From Tsukamurella paurometabola (GTDB lineage Bacteria > Actinomycetota > Actinomycetes > Mycobacteriales > Mycobacteriaceae), in contig NZ_LR131273.1 of the NCBI RefSeq assembly GCF_900631615.1, forward strand, positions 1,178,001-1,242,000: a DNA stretch of 64,000 nt. Reading direction: 5' to 3'. This document shows positions 32,453 through 41,147 of this stretch, in pieces. A model generated the notes under the pieces. That model was not told the DNA's origin and did not search any database. It saw nothing but the letters and a program-made list of their open reading frames with translations. Made by a program: the position numbers and the translations under genes. Every line of letters starts with the position of its first letter. The stretch's first letter is position 1.

Positions 32453-34687
32453 TTAACGTGAGATTGGCGGCTCGTCGGAGGGCGGGCGCTCGCCCGTCTT
32501 GCCCCAGCGGGGCGCGGTCGGCGGCTGCAGGGGACGGCGCCGCGGGCCGCGCTCGTCCTGGCCCGCGGTGGGCCGCACCCACCGGTCCCCGACCTGCTTG
32601 CGCTGGGCGCCGCTGCCCCGCTCGTAGGGCGGCGGCGGCAGCGGCCGCACCGGGCGGGGCGGGCGCTGCGGCGGCGCGGCCGGGGGCACCACCGGGTACT
32701 GCGGCGCCGCCGGGTGCTGCGGCGCGGAAGGCTGCGCAGCTGGGGGCTGCGCCCCGGGCGGCTGCGGCGCGGGCCCGGACGGAGCCGCGGCGGGCGCGCC
32801 GGGGGCCTGGGCCGCGGGTGCGGTCGGGTACGGCGCGGGGGCCTGCGGGGCGCCCGGTTGCGCGTGCCGGCCACCCGGCGGAACGGGGACCTGCGGAGCG
32901 GCCGCGGGCCCGGCGACGGGCGACGGCGCGACGGCGGGCCGCGGCGCGGTGGATCCCGGGGCGAGCCGCGGCGGCGCGGGCACCTGGCGAGGCTGGCGGT
33001 GCACGGGCTGCGGGCCCGTGGCGGCGATCGGCTGCGCCTGCGCATCGCAGTACCGCAGTTCCTCGTCGGTCGGGTTGAGGACCACGTCGAACGGGGCGCG
33101 GCGGCCGATGCGCACGCGCACGGCCGACGGCGCGACCTGCTCGACCACCAGATCCGCATTCGCCCGCTGCGGAGCGCTGCCCGGCGCCCGCAGGGTGAGC
33201 ATGGTCCGCTCGGGCACCGCGTCGGCCGGCGCACCGTCGAAGACGGTGATGTCGGCCGGGCGGCCACCGGGCCCCTCGGCGATCCGGAAACGCGCCGGGT
33301 CGGCCAGGGTCGCGGCCAGGGTGGCCCACTGCGCCGGACGGTCGGTGTGCACCGCGACGGACGCACCCGCGCCGACGGAGCGCAGCAGCACCAGTTGCAG
33401 CGGGATCAGCTCGGTCGCGAACTCGACGATCAGCGTCTCGGGGACGGGCGAGCCGTCGAACAGGGGCAGCGCGACGGCATCGGGTCCGGACACGCCCCAG
33501 ACCGGCCCCGCGGGACCGACGGGGATCTCGACCGCACCGAGGTCGTCCAGCGGGGTGGACGGCAGGTCCACGACGCTGGACCCGCCGCCCGGCAGTGTGG
33601 CCCGGGCGAGCTCCAGCTGGCGGCCCGGCATCGGGACGAGCGCATCGTCGAGGTTGTCGACGATCGGCACCGCGGTGTCGTAGCGGACCAGTCCGCTGAT
33701 CTCCACGGGCGCCTGGGCGTGGGCCTTGCGCATGCGCAGCACCACGGAGGTGCTGTCGCTGTCGAGGCCCCACCACCGGTCGAGCTTCTCCGTGGAGGTG
33801 CGCACCGGATCGACGAGGTAGGTGGTGGCGAACTCGGCACCGTGCTCGATGTTCTGCCAGTTCTCCGTGCCGCCCAGCGGATCCGCGCCGAACGTGAGGC
33901 GGGAGTCGAGCAGCGCGAGCTCCTGGGCCGGGAGCACCCGGGCCCGGATCAGGCGCTCCTGCAGCCGCTGTTCGAGCCGACGGGTCGCGGCCATGAGGGC
34001 CTTGGGGCCCGCCGTGCGCGACGGTCCGCGGCGGACGATGCCCTCGAGGTTGCGGCGGGTGTTGACGCGCAGGATCAGCCAGGTGGACCGCTCGGCCATC
34101 GCGGCGTAGAAGCGGACCCCCTGCGAGTACGAGGCGCGGTAGGCCGGCCCGGGCGGCACCCGCCGTCCGGCGGAGGCCACGTCGATGTCCACGTCCAACC
34201 CGTACTGCGTCATCATCGTCGCGAGCAGGTCCAGCGGTACTGTCTCCGCGGCGAACGCACGGCCCTCACGCAGGCGGGTCTCGGCGGGATCGGCGGTGAG
34301 CTCGATCGCCGAGACCAGCTCGAAGCCGTCGCCCTGCCGCACGCCGACACCGTCGACGTCGATGACGCCGCCGGGGATGCCCCCGGCCGCGCGGCGCCGC
34401 CGGCGCAGGAACCGGGCCCGAGCACCGAGCTTCTCGCTGAGCACCGTGCCGTGCACGGAGACGAAGGCGACCAGAGCGCCCGCCACGACGAGCGCGATGA
34501 CCGCCCACAGCGGCCAGCGGCCACCGGCCACGGCGACCAGGCTCGCCGACAGCACCGCCCAGACCAGTGCGCGGCGCAACGAGATCCGGATGCCGACCGG
34601 CCGGCGCAGCCGCGCGACGTCGGGGTGCGTGGGGACGTCGGCGGTCGCCGCGGCACCCGCCGGTGGGCCCGTCAGGGTCTCGGTCAT
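32453..34687 (-). CDS. eccE: Type VII secretion protein EccE with a long Pro-rich tail
   Basis: A 744-aa EccE, the outer-ring subunit of the ESX membrane complex. Two hydrophobic helices near residues 38-75 anchor it, followed by the cytoplasmic EccE domain (WLILRVNTRRNLEGIVRRGP and WGLDSDSTSVVLRMR). After about residue 555 the chain becomes a 190-residue Pro/Ala/Gln-rich tail ending basic, much longer than in mycobacterial EccE (about 330-460 aa overall). The tail may be a docking or scaffolding arm. The ATG (34687) overlaps the mycP stop by four bases (ATGA), behind a GGGGAGG ribosome site. Confidence 0.9.
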   Translation of the reverse strand: MTETLTGPPAGAAATADVPTHPDVARLRRPVGIRISLRRALVWAVLSASLVAVAGGRWPLWAVIALVVAGALVAFVSVHGTVLSEKLGARARFLRRRRRAAGGIPGGVIDVDGVGVRQGDGFELVSAIELTADPAETRLREGRAFAAETVPLDLLATMMTQYGLDVDIDVASAGRRVPPGPAYRASYSQGVRFYAAMAERSTWLILRVNTRRNLEGIVRRGPSRTAGPKALMAATRRLEQRLQERLIRARVLPAQELALLDSRLTFGADPLGGTENWQNIEHGAEFATTYLVDPVRTSTEKLDRWWGLDSDSTSVVLRMRKAHAQAPVEISGLVRYDTAVPIVDNLDDALVPMPGRQLELARATLPGGGSSVVDLPSTPLDDLGAVEIPVGPAGPVWGVSGPDAVALPLFDGSPVPETLIVEFATELIPLQLVLLRSVGAGASVAVHTDRPAQWATLAATLADPARFRIAEGPGGRPADITVFDGAPADAVPERTMLTLRAPGSAPQRANADLVVEQVAPSAVRVRIGRRAPFDVVLNPTDEELRYCDAQAQPIAATGPQPVHRQPRQVPAPPRLAPGSTAPRPAVAPSPVAGPAAAPQVPVPPGGRHAQPGAPQAPAPYPTAPAAQAPGAPAAAPSGPAPQPPGAQPPAAQPSAPQHPAAPQYPVVPPAAPPQRPPRPVRPLPPPPYERGSGAQRKQVGDRWVRPTAGQDERGPRRRPLQPPTAPRWGKTGERPPSDEPPISR

Positions 34688-36108
34688 CGTGTCCTCCCCT
34701 TCCGCCCGGGCCGCGTCAACGCGACCGCGCCGGCGATCACCACGAGCGCCACGGCACCGGCGCCCGCCACGATCGCGGCGGTCCGCCGCGGCCGGGTGTC
34801 GGGCTCGGGGGGCGGCGGCGGCACCAGGAGCTCGTCGACCGACTGCGGGTCGATGTCCGCGTCGATGTCGGGGACCTTCGCCGTCAGGGCCGCCACCGGA
34901 TCGATGAGGCCACGGCCCACCTTGTTGTCCGTGCCGCGGCCGGGCGCGTGCGCCGTGGCCACGAGCCGCGCGGCCGCCTGCGTGGCCGACAGCTGCGGGT
35001 ACCGCGATCGCACCAGGGCCGCCGCGCCCGCGGCGTAGGCCGCTGCGAACTCGGGACCGGCGAAGGGCACGAGGTTCCGCTCGACGGGGGCGCCGTTGAC
35101 CACGCCGTCGCCGCCCCGGGAGCTCAGGGAGACGATGCCCGCGCCGGGCGCGGAGACGTCGAGCCAGGGGCCGTTGAGCGATCCGGGCAGGGGCGTGCCC
35201 TCCGCGGTGGTGGCACCCACCGAGAGCACCTGCGCGTCGAACCAGTTCGGGGTGGCGACGGTGGTCACCTGCCGCCAGCCGCGCGGATCGTCGGGCCGAC
35301 CGGGGTCCGGGTCCGGGTTCGCCTTGCAGTCGTTCGCGCCGACGGTGCCGCCCTGCCGGTCGGTCGCGCCCGCGCCGACCACGACCAGTGCGTCCTTGGC
35401 GCGCAACGCGTACGCCACGGCGCCGCCGATCTCGCGCTGGCGGAACTGATTGTCGGCGGCCATGCACACCGGCTCGGGCACGACGATCACCTTGGCGCCG
35501 CGGTTGGCGGCGCGCACGACGGCGCGGGCGATGCTGCGGGCGTTCACCGCGGCGCGGCCGAGGTTGGGGTCCGCATCGTCCGCGGGGCTGTTCTGCAGGG
35601 AGAACCCCGCGGAGTCCACGCGGATCGAGATGATGCGCGCGTCCGGGGCGACTCCCACGAAGCCGTCACCGGCTGCGGGCTGCGCGCCCACGATGCCCGC
35701 GACCAACGTGCCGGTGGAGTCGCAGTCCACGAGCCCGCGGTCGCCGGCCACCATGTTGTCGCCCGCACCGTCGAGGCCCCGCAGGCGCGCCTGGGGACGC
35801 ACTCCCGTGCTCAGGACCGCAACGGTGACCCCGGCGCCGGTGGAGAACTTGTGCGCCTCCTCGATCCGGAGGGTGTTCGCCGGAGCGGGGGCCGCCGCGA
35901 GGTTCGAGTTCGGCAACACACCGGGCTCGACGCAGCGCGGATTGTTGTTGCGCAACGGGCGCTCCGGGCCGTCGGTGTCCGGCGGCGCACCGCCGATGTC
36001 GGCGACGGGCGGCACCACGGCGCCGGAGACGGCGGGGGCCCAGGTGCCCGCCACGACGACGGTGACGGCAGCGGCGGCGACCGCGGCCGCCCTCGGGATA
36101 CGGAGCAC
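34684..36108 (-). CDS. mycP: Mycosin MycP with all catalytic residues replaced (pseudoprotease)
   Basis: A 474-aa subtilisin-like mycosin: signal peptide (1-30), N-terminal extension wrapping the protease domain (about 80-400), Pro-rich linker and a C-terminal transmembrane helix (about 445-465). The fold is well kept but the active site is gone. The catalytic Asp position reads VAVLSTGV (Ser100), the His position DCDSTGT (Thr132), the oxyanion Asn position VVVGAGA (Ala248) and the Ser position AGPEF (Glu353). The frame is intact. Mycosins are also needed structurally for ESX complex stability independently of proteolysis, which this protein may still provide. GTG 36108 was chosen by its AGGGG-type site, 14 bases after the eccD stop. 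Confidence 0.9.
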   Translation of the reverse strand: MLRIPRAAAVAAAAVTVVVAGTWAPAVSGAVVPPVADIGGAPPDTDGPERPLRNNNPRCVEPGVLPNSNLAAAPAPANTLRIEEAHKFSTGAGVTVAVLSTGVRPQARLRGLDGAGDNMVAGDRGLVDCDSTGTLVAGIVGAQPAAGDGFVGVAPDARIISIRVDSAGFSLQNSPADDADPNLGRAAVNARSIARAVVRAANRGAKVIVVPEPVCMAADNQFRQREIGGAVAYALRAKDALVVVGAGATDRQGGTVGANDCKANPDPDPGRPDDPRGWRQVTTVATPNWFDAQVLSVGATTAEGTPLPGSLNGPWLDVSAPGAGIVSLSSRGGDGVVNGAPVERNLVPFAGPEFAAAYAAGAAALVRSRYPQLSATQAAARLVATAHAPGRGTDNKVGRGLIDPVAALTAKVPDIDADIDPQSVDELLVPPPPPEPDTRPRRTAAIVAGAGAVALVVIAGAVALTRPGRKGRTR

Positions 36109-36122
36109 GGACCCCAGCCCCT

Positions 36123-37691
36123 CTACTTCAGGAACGACAGGTCGAGTTCGCGCATCGCGGCGAACAGGCGGGTGCACCAGAGCGCGAGCATGACGACCGC
36201 GAAGATCGCCAGCTTCTCGCCGGCCTCGATGCGGCCCAGCAGCCGCGCCGAGAGCGGGCGCCCGTGGCCGCCGCGGTCGGTGGAGACGCGGTCCGCGAGC
36301 AGCAGGCCGCCCGCGCCGAAGCTCGCGAGCACGGCGGCGCTGAGCACGATCACGATGAGGCGGCCCAGATCCGAGTCGAGTGCGCCCACGAGGACGACCG
36401 CCAGGCCCGCCGCGATCACGAAGCCCGCCACGAAGAAGACGGTGGCGTGCACCCGATCGTCGAGCGTGCGGCCGCGCAGCACACAGATCACCGAGGTCAG
36501 GGCGGCGATCGCCACCTCGCCCCAGAAGTAGTGGCTGTGCGGCACGATCACGGTCAGTGCGGAGACCACGAGGATCCCGGCGATCGCGACGTAGAAACCG
36601 GTGAGCAGCTTGGCCGCGGTGCGGGCCTTGCGCTCGAGGCCGGTGTTCTCCTGCGCGCGGGCCAGCTCCGTGGTGCTCTCGTCGTCGAAGGTGTCCACGT
36701 GGTACGCCGCGTCGAGTTCGCTGCGGTCGATGTCCTCGCCGGGCGGCGGGAGCGGATCCGGCCGGACACCGGCGAGCATCAGCGCCCAGCCCTGCGCCCA
36801 GTTCGCCAGCAGCAGGCCACCGATCACGCCGAGGGCGGGGATCGCCGGCCGGCCGAGCGGGGTGTACGCGAACAGCGCGCTCGCGACCACCGCGGCCGCG
36901 GCGCCGAGCCCGAGGGCCGCGAGCACCGCGGCGCCCAGGCGGCTCGCGCGGCCCAGCACGACGATGCCGATGAGCGCGAAGGTCGAGCCGGTGAGAACGT
37001 TCGCGGCGGTGAAGGCACCGTCGACCCCGCCGTCCGGGGGGATGAGCACGAACCCGGCGGAGAACAGCACCGGGACCGCGGCCAGTTGCAGCGCGTACGC
37101 CACCTGCGGGGCGCGGTACTGCCGATCCGCGGACAGGGCGGCGAGCACCACGGCGATCGAGGCGAGGGCCGCCACCGGGAACCACCACAGCACGCTCGAA
37201 TGCGCGAACCACGCGATGAGCACGAGCGCCGCGAAGACGGTCGCGCCGAGCACCAGCGCGAGCAGTCCCAGTGCGCGGGCCGTGGCCGATTCGAACCGGC
37301 GGAAGCGCTGCCGGCAGAACTCCTGGATCGCGTCGGCGGTGCTCTCGATGAGCGGCCGGAACGTCTGCGCGGAGAAGGTCTCCGACAGGATCAGCCGATC
37401 CCCGTCGAGCACGCCCGCATCGGCCAGGGACTTGTCGCGGGCCAGCTGGGTGCCGCCCTCCCGCGCGAAGGTCCAGGCGCCGGTCGTCGAGAAGTCGTGA
37501 TCCGGGAAGATCTGCTCGAGCCCGGGGATCACCGAGTCCATCACGACGGACAGCCGCCGGCGGGCCAACAGGCTCCGCTCGACGGAGTTCTCACCGACTT
37601 CGACCAGGACGCGGACCTGCTCGGGGACGGCGGATCGCCCGGGGCCCGCGTTCTCGGTTCCGGCGGGCTCCGGGGTGATCGGGAAGACCAT
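36123..37691 (-). CDS. eccD: Type VII secretion membrane channel protein EccD
   Basis: A 522-aa EccD. The N-terminal ubiquitin-like domain (about 24-112, with VRVLVEVGENSVERSLLARR) is cytoplasmic. Eleven hydrophobic helices follow between residues 138 and 515, with a long cytoplasmic loop after helix 6 (PPPGEDIDRSELDAAYHVDT). EccD dimers line the ESX pore chamber. The gene begins six bases after the EspI-like stop and is followed by mycP after 14 bases, so the order is eccD-mycP-eccE as in mycobacterial ESX-3. Confidence 0.93.
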   Translation of the reverse strand: MVFPITPEPAGTENAGPGRSAVPEQVRVLVEVGENSVERSLLARRRLSVVMDSVIPGLEQIFPDHDFSTTGAWTFAREGGTQLARDKSLADAGVLDGDRLILSETFSAQTFRPLIESTADAIQEFCRQRFRRFESATARALGLLALVLGATVFAALVLIAWFAHSSVLWWFPVAALASIAVVLAALSADRQYRAPQVAYALQLAAVPVLFSAGFVLIPPDGGVDGAFTAANVLTGSTFALIGIVVLGRASRLGAAVLAALGLGAAAAVVASALFAYTPLGRPAIPALGVIGGLLLANWAQGWALMLAGVRPDPLPPPGEDIDRSELDAAYHVDTFDDESTTELARAQENTGLERKARTAAKLLTGFYVAIAGILVVSALTVIVPHSHYFWGEVAIAALTSVICVLRGRTLDDRVHATVFFVAGFVIAAGLAVVLVGALDSDLGRLIVIVLSAAVLASFGAGGLLLADRVSTDRGGHGRPLSARLLGRIEAGEKLAIFAVVMLALWCTRLFAAMRELDLSFLK

Positions 37692-37697
37692 CTGCCG

Positions 37698-39443
37698 TCA
37701 GCGTCCCTCTGTCGTGCGCACCTGCTGCAACTCGGCGAGCTTCTGGGCGGCCGGCGGCTCGTAGCCGGAGTTGAAGCCGTCCGCCAGGTCCGCGGCGAGT
37801 TCCTCGAAGGCGCGCACCGTGCGCTTGCGGAGCAGAGTGATGTCGATCGGCTGGTCCGAATCGAGGTGCGGGTCGTACGGGATCTCGTGGACGCGCAGCT
37901 TCTGCCCCGCGCGGAAGAGCTCGTCGAACTGTTCGACCGAGACGCTGCCGCGGCGCTTGGTGTGGTTGATGACCACGATGGTGTTCGCGAGCAGGCCGTG
38001 CCAGCCGTGGTGCCGGAGCCAGTCGATCGTCGCGGCCACCTTGCGCACGCCACGGGTGGTGGCCGACGCGGGCAGGATCAGCGCCGAGGAGATCTCGAGC
38101 ACGCCGGTGCCGGTCTGGGTCTGAAGGCCGCGGCCGGCGTCGACCAGCGCGAGGCTGTAGTGCGGGCGGAAGATCGAGTACAGGTCGAGCACGTCGTCGT
38201 AGTCGGTCACGTCGCGGCCGTTGAAGCGCCACGGTGTGGGCAGCACGTGCAGGTTGGTCGAGGTCACCGCGAGGTGCTTGTCCACCTGGTTGCGGTCCGA
38301 GAGGTCGCTCTGCTGGATCAGCGTGCGGGCCGTCGAACCGCCCTGGTGCCACGCCGTCACCTGGTCGAGGTCGCCGCCGTCGGGGTCGAGGTCGAGTGCG
38401 ACCACGTTGTCGGCGCGGGTCTGCTCGAGGATCTGGCCGAGCACACCCACGAGCAGCGTGCCCCCGGCGTTGTCGGCGAAGACGCTGGTCACGTGGAACT
38501 TGTTCTTCGGAACGCGGATGCGGTGCACGAGCTCGGCGTGCTCCTGATCGTTGGCGCTCGGCCCCACGTCGAGGCCCATCTTGCGCAGCCAGGCGCGCCA
38601 GCCGGAGACGCGGACCGCCGCGTCCGAGAACCGGATCTGCTGATTGAAGGACGACGAGGCGGTCGACATCGGGGCCGAGAGCGACTCGCCCATCGGGCGC
38701 ATCGGGGCCTGCTGGTGCTGCGGGACCATCGGCGCGCCCTGCACCGGGCCGGGCGCCTGGCCGAACGGCTGCGGCGCGGCCGGGCGATGGATCTGGCCCG
38801 ACGCGGTCGGGAACTGCCCGGTCTGCGGGGCGCCCTGGAACGGGGCGTGCACCTGCCCGTTCTGCACCTGGGCGTGCTGCGCCGCGGCGGGCACGAAGCC
38901 GTTCTGGCCGCCCTGCCACTGCTGCTGCACCTGCTGCGGCTGCGGCACGGGGGCGGGTGCGGGCTTGGTCGCCTGCGGGGCCGACGGTGCCGCGGGCGCC
39001 TCGGCCTTGGGGGTCGCGGCGGGAGCTTCCGGCGTGGCCGAGTCGTCCTTCGCAGCATCGGTCTTCGCAGCATCGGCCTTCGCGGCATCGGTCGCGCCGG
39101 ACGGTGCGGCACCGGACGAGCCGGAGGCGGCCGTATCGGTGTCGTCGTCGACGACGGCCGGCTGCTCCGCAGTGGGCCGCTCGTCCGCGGCGATCACCAC
39201 CGGCGCGGGGGCGGGGGCGGTGGGCACGGCCGCGGATCCGTCGGCCTCGTCGACCTCGGGCAGCTCCGGCTCCTCCCACTCGCCGCTCGCGGGCTCGGAC
39301 AGCGGACCACCCGCGGGGGCGGTCGGCCGCACGACCGGGACGGCGGCATCGGTCGAGGGCAGGATCGCCGCCGCGGAGTCACTCTCGTCGTGACTGGTTT
39401 GCGGTACGAAAGGCACCCGAACGTTAGTGGCTGCGTCGCTCAT
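37698..39443 (-). CDS. EspI-like ESX-associated MinD/ParA-fold protein lacking a Walker A lysine
   Basis: A 581-aa protein. Residues 1-265 are disordered and Ala/Pro/Gln-rich with repeated AAKADAAKTDAAK blocks, a feature of EspI. Residues 275-570 have the MinD/ParA fold: VTSVFADNAGGTLLVGVLGQ, then VVALDLDPDGGDL, LALVDAGRGLQTQTG and TIVVINHTKRRG. The P-loop, normally KGGVGKTT, reads FADNAGGTL (322-330) with no lysine, so ATP binding is doubtful. EspI modulates ESX-1 according to ATP in M. tuberculosis; mycobacterial ESX-3 loci lack this gene between espG and eccD. The ATG at 39443 has GAGAGG upstream. Confidence 0.82.
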   Translation of the reverse strand: MSDAATNVRVPFVPQTSHDESDSAAAILPSTDAAVPVVRPTAPAGGPLSEPASGEWEEPELPEVDEADGSAAVPTAPAPAPVVIAADERPTAEQPAVVDDDTDTAASGSSGAAPSGATDAAKADAAKTDAAKDDSATPEAPAATPKAEAPAAPSAPQATKPAPAPVPQPQQVQQQWQGGQNGFVPAAAQHAQVQNGQVHAPFQGAPQTGQFPTASGQIHRPAAPQPFGQAPGPVQGAPMVPQHQQAPMRPMGESLSAPMSTASSSFNQQIRFSDAAVRVSGWRAWLRKMGLDVGPSANDQEHAELVHRIRVPKNKFHVTSVFADNAGGTLLVGVLGQILEQTRADNVVALDLDPDGGDLDQVTAWHQGGSTARTLIQQSDLSDRNQVDKHLAVTSTNLHVLPTPWRFNGRDVTDYDDVLDLYSIFRPHYSLALVDAGRGLQTQTGTGVLEISSALILPASATTRGVRKVAATIDWLRHHGWHGLLANTIVVINHTKRRGSVSVEQFDELFRAGQKLRVHEIPYDPHLDSDQPIDITLLRKRTVRAFEELAADLADGFNSGYEPPAAQKLAELQQVRTTEGR

Positions 39444-39521
39444 GGACTGCACCTCTCTTGCTGGAAGAATCTTTTGCAGACTAATACATACCCAGGTCAG
39501 ACGACCAGTGGGGGCGCGCTT

Positions 39522-40391
39522 TCAGTTTGTTGTATCGAACCACCCGCGGCATCCACCCCGCTCGACGAGCGCGGCGATGCCCTCGGAGAATCGCCGACGG
39601 GTTCCCGGGCTGAGGGTGACGTCGAGGACACCGTGCGAACCGCGTTCAGTGGTCGACAGGACGCGGCCGGCGACCGTGTCCATCACGCCGACCGCCCACC
39701 CGGCCTGCGTCCGGACTCCGCTGGGATCCGTACGGTGATAGACGATCTCGGCCCGGCGTCCGGTGTATCGCGCTGCGTCGAGAAGGATGTCGACGGTCTG
39801 CTGCGACAGATCGTGCTCGCGCAGCCGGCTGCGGATCGCGCGCTCACCGCGGGGGCCCGCGACCTGCGGGTCGAACGCGGCGACGACCTCCGCCAACTCA
39901 CCGGCCTCGAGGGTCAGCGATTCGAAGTCGGCGGGATCGCTCGCCCCGAGCACCCGCCACAGAGGTTCGACCACGGTCGATTCGAAATCCTCGCGGTCGG
40001 TCCGGAAGCCCTGCACGGTGCACTGATCGTCGTTGCGGAGGGCCACGACCACCAGCTCGTCGCGGCGCACGACCGCGCCGCGGAGCACGGCGTCACCGTC
40101 GAAGACGCGGATCGCGATTTCGGCGGCCGGTGCCTGAAGCGCGCGCAGCCACTGCTTGACCTGGGGATCGACGGACCCGTTCGCATCGACCAGCCCGGCG
40201 TCGACGAGGCCGGGCAGGACGGCGAGGTCCACCACCAGCTGATCGTCGGGCCGGTACACGTTCGGATGCACCGCCAGCACCACGGGCGCCAGTTCGCTGA
40301 CGTCCGCGAGCCGCATCAGCAGGAGCAGCTCATCGATGTCGGCGGCGAAGGCGGACAGCTTCGCCGCCGGTTCCTCACGCAGCAGGGCCAT
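39522..40391 (-). CDS. espG: EspG, ESX-specific chaperone for PE/PPE proteins
   Basis: A 289-aa EspG-family protein. The long beta-sheet region (EIAIRVFDGDAVLRGAVVRR, DELVVVALRNDDQCTVQGFR) and the C-terminal helical bundle ending RRRFSEGIAALVERGGCRGW match the family. EspG binds the tip of the PPE protein of a PE-PPE dimer and keeps it soluble until export. Its position directly after the two esx genes is that of espG3. AGGAGAGG precedes the ATG. The 78 bases to the next gene include an A/T-rich TTTTGCAGACTAATAC stretch that may add a promoter. Confidence 0.88.
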   Translation of the reverse strand: MALLREEPAAKLSAFAADIDELLLLMRLADVSELAPVVLAVHPNVYRPDDQLVVDLAVLPGLVDAGLVDANGSVDPQVKQWLRALQAPAAEIAIRVFDGDAVLRGAVVRRDELVVVALRNDDQCTVQGFRTDREDFESTVVEPLWRVLGASDPADFESLTLEAGELAEVVAAFDPQVAGPRGERAIRSRLREHDLSQQTVDILLDAARYTGRRAEIVYHRTDPSGVRTQAGWAVGVMDTVAGRVLSTTERGSHGVLDVTLSPGTRRRFSEGIAALVERGGCRGWFDTTN

Positions 40392-40456
40392 TCGCCTCTC
40401 CTGTTCCGACGCGGCCCGGCCTCCGCACGCGGTGGCCGGGCCTCGTCACCGTCGTA

Positions 40457-40762
40457 CTAGACCCCGTAGAGACCCGCGGCCTGCACCTGGCCGGCCTGGT
40501 GGATGGTCGCGGCGGTCTGGATGTTGATGCCGGTCTTCCGGATCGCCATGGCCAGGTTCTCGTTGGCCTTCAGGCAGATCTCGTGGACGTGCTGGTAGCT
40601 CTCCTGGTCGACGCCCACCCAGTTGCCCGCGTTCAGGTTGGCGGTGTTGTTGGCGGTCAGCTCGGCGATGTTCGCGTCCGCGATGGCGGACGCCTTGGCG
40701 AGCCCGGCCGACGTGGCGTCGTAGCTGGCGTACGTGACTGTGATGCGCTCGGCGGAAGTCAT
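40457..40762 (-). CDS. WXG100 (ESAT-6-like) secreted protein, EsxH position
   Basis: A 101-aa Esx protein: helix, NWVG turn (the WxG motif near residue 48), helix. It lacks the YxxxD/E signal in its C-terminal helix, as expected if the partner or the PE protein carries the signal. It is the second of two esx genes between PPE and espG, the place of esxH in ESX-3. AAGGGG precedes the ATG. It probably leaves the cell as a heterodimer with the product of the gene just upstream (29-base gap). Confidence 0.88.
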   Translation of the reverse strand: MTSAERITVTYASYDATSAGLAKASAIADANIAELTANNTANLNAGNWVGVDQESYQHVHEICLKANENLAMAIRKTGINIQTAATIHQAGQVQAAGLYGV

Positions 40763-40791
40763 GTGCTGTTACCCCTTCGTGAGATCGGCGG

Positions 40792-41097
40792 CTAGACGAC
40801 GTAGCCGGTGAACAGGCCGCCGGCGTCGCCGTCGGTGCTGGTGATGAGGCCACCGTTGCGGCCGAGCGCCTCGGCGACCGCCTCGAGCTTCTGCTGCTCG
40901 GCGTTGCACACGGCGATGAGCTCCTCCATGTGGGCGGTGGCCTTGTTCGCCGTGTCGCCGTTGTTCGCGGCGCGGTACGCCTCGGCGGTGGTGCGGACGA
41001 ACTTGATGTTGGCGAGGGTGGTCGCGGCCACGTCGTGGGTCTTCGCGGTACCCGCGGCGTGCGCGACGGTGTTCAGGTCGTAGATCTGCGGGGGCAT
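40792..41097 (-). CDS. WXG100-like Esx protein without a WxG motif, EsxG position
   Basis: A 101-aa helical protein (begins MPPQIYDLNTVAHAAGTAKT). By size and position, first after PPE, it is the EsxG-like partner of the next gene. The turn between helices reads YRAANNGDT with no Trp and no WxG, and there is no YxxxD/E near the C-terminus (GGLFTGYVV). GGAGG precedes the ATG. It is strongly diverged from mycobacterial EsxG, so export may depend on the PE protein, which does carry YxxxD. Confidence 0.82.
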   Translation of the reverse strand: MPPQIYDLNTVAHAAGTAKTHDVAATTLANIKFVRTTAEAYRAANNGDTANKATAHMEELIAVCNAEQQKLEAVAEALGRNGGLITSTDGDAGGLFTGYVV

Positions 41098-41147
41098 GGT
41101 TCCTCCAGTTCAGGGATGGTCGTGGTGGGCCGAGTACGTGGTGCGGA

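Noticed and set aside
34684-36108. Mycosin changes explained by frameshift or pseudogene decay.
   Set aside because: The frame is unbroken from signal peptide to C-terminal membrane helix. The sequence around each changed residue is still conserved, and the four changes are separate substitutions, so decay by frameshift does not fit.
36264-40460. A very long open frame on the plus strand opposite eccD, the EspI-like gene and espG; similar antisense frames lie opposite eccC (42854-46786) and the 1131-aa gene (50599-54198).
   Set aside because: In DNA this GC-rich, the antisense of a real gene often lacks stops. The translations are low-complexity Arg/Gly/Asp/Val text with no domain, and the minus-strand genes are clearly recognisable.
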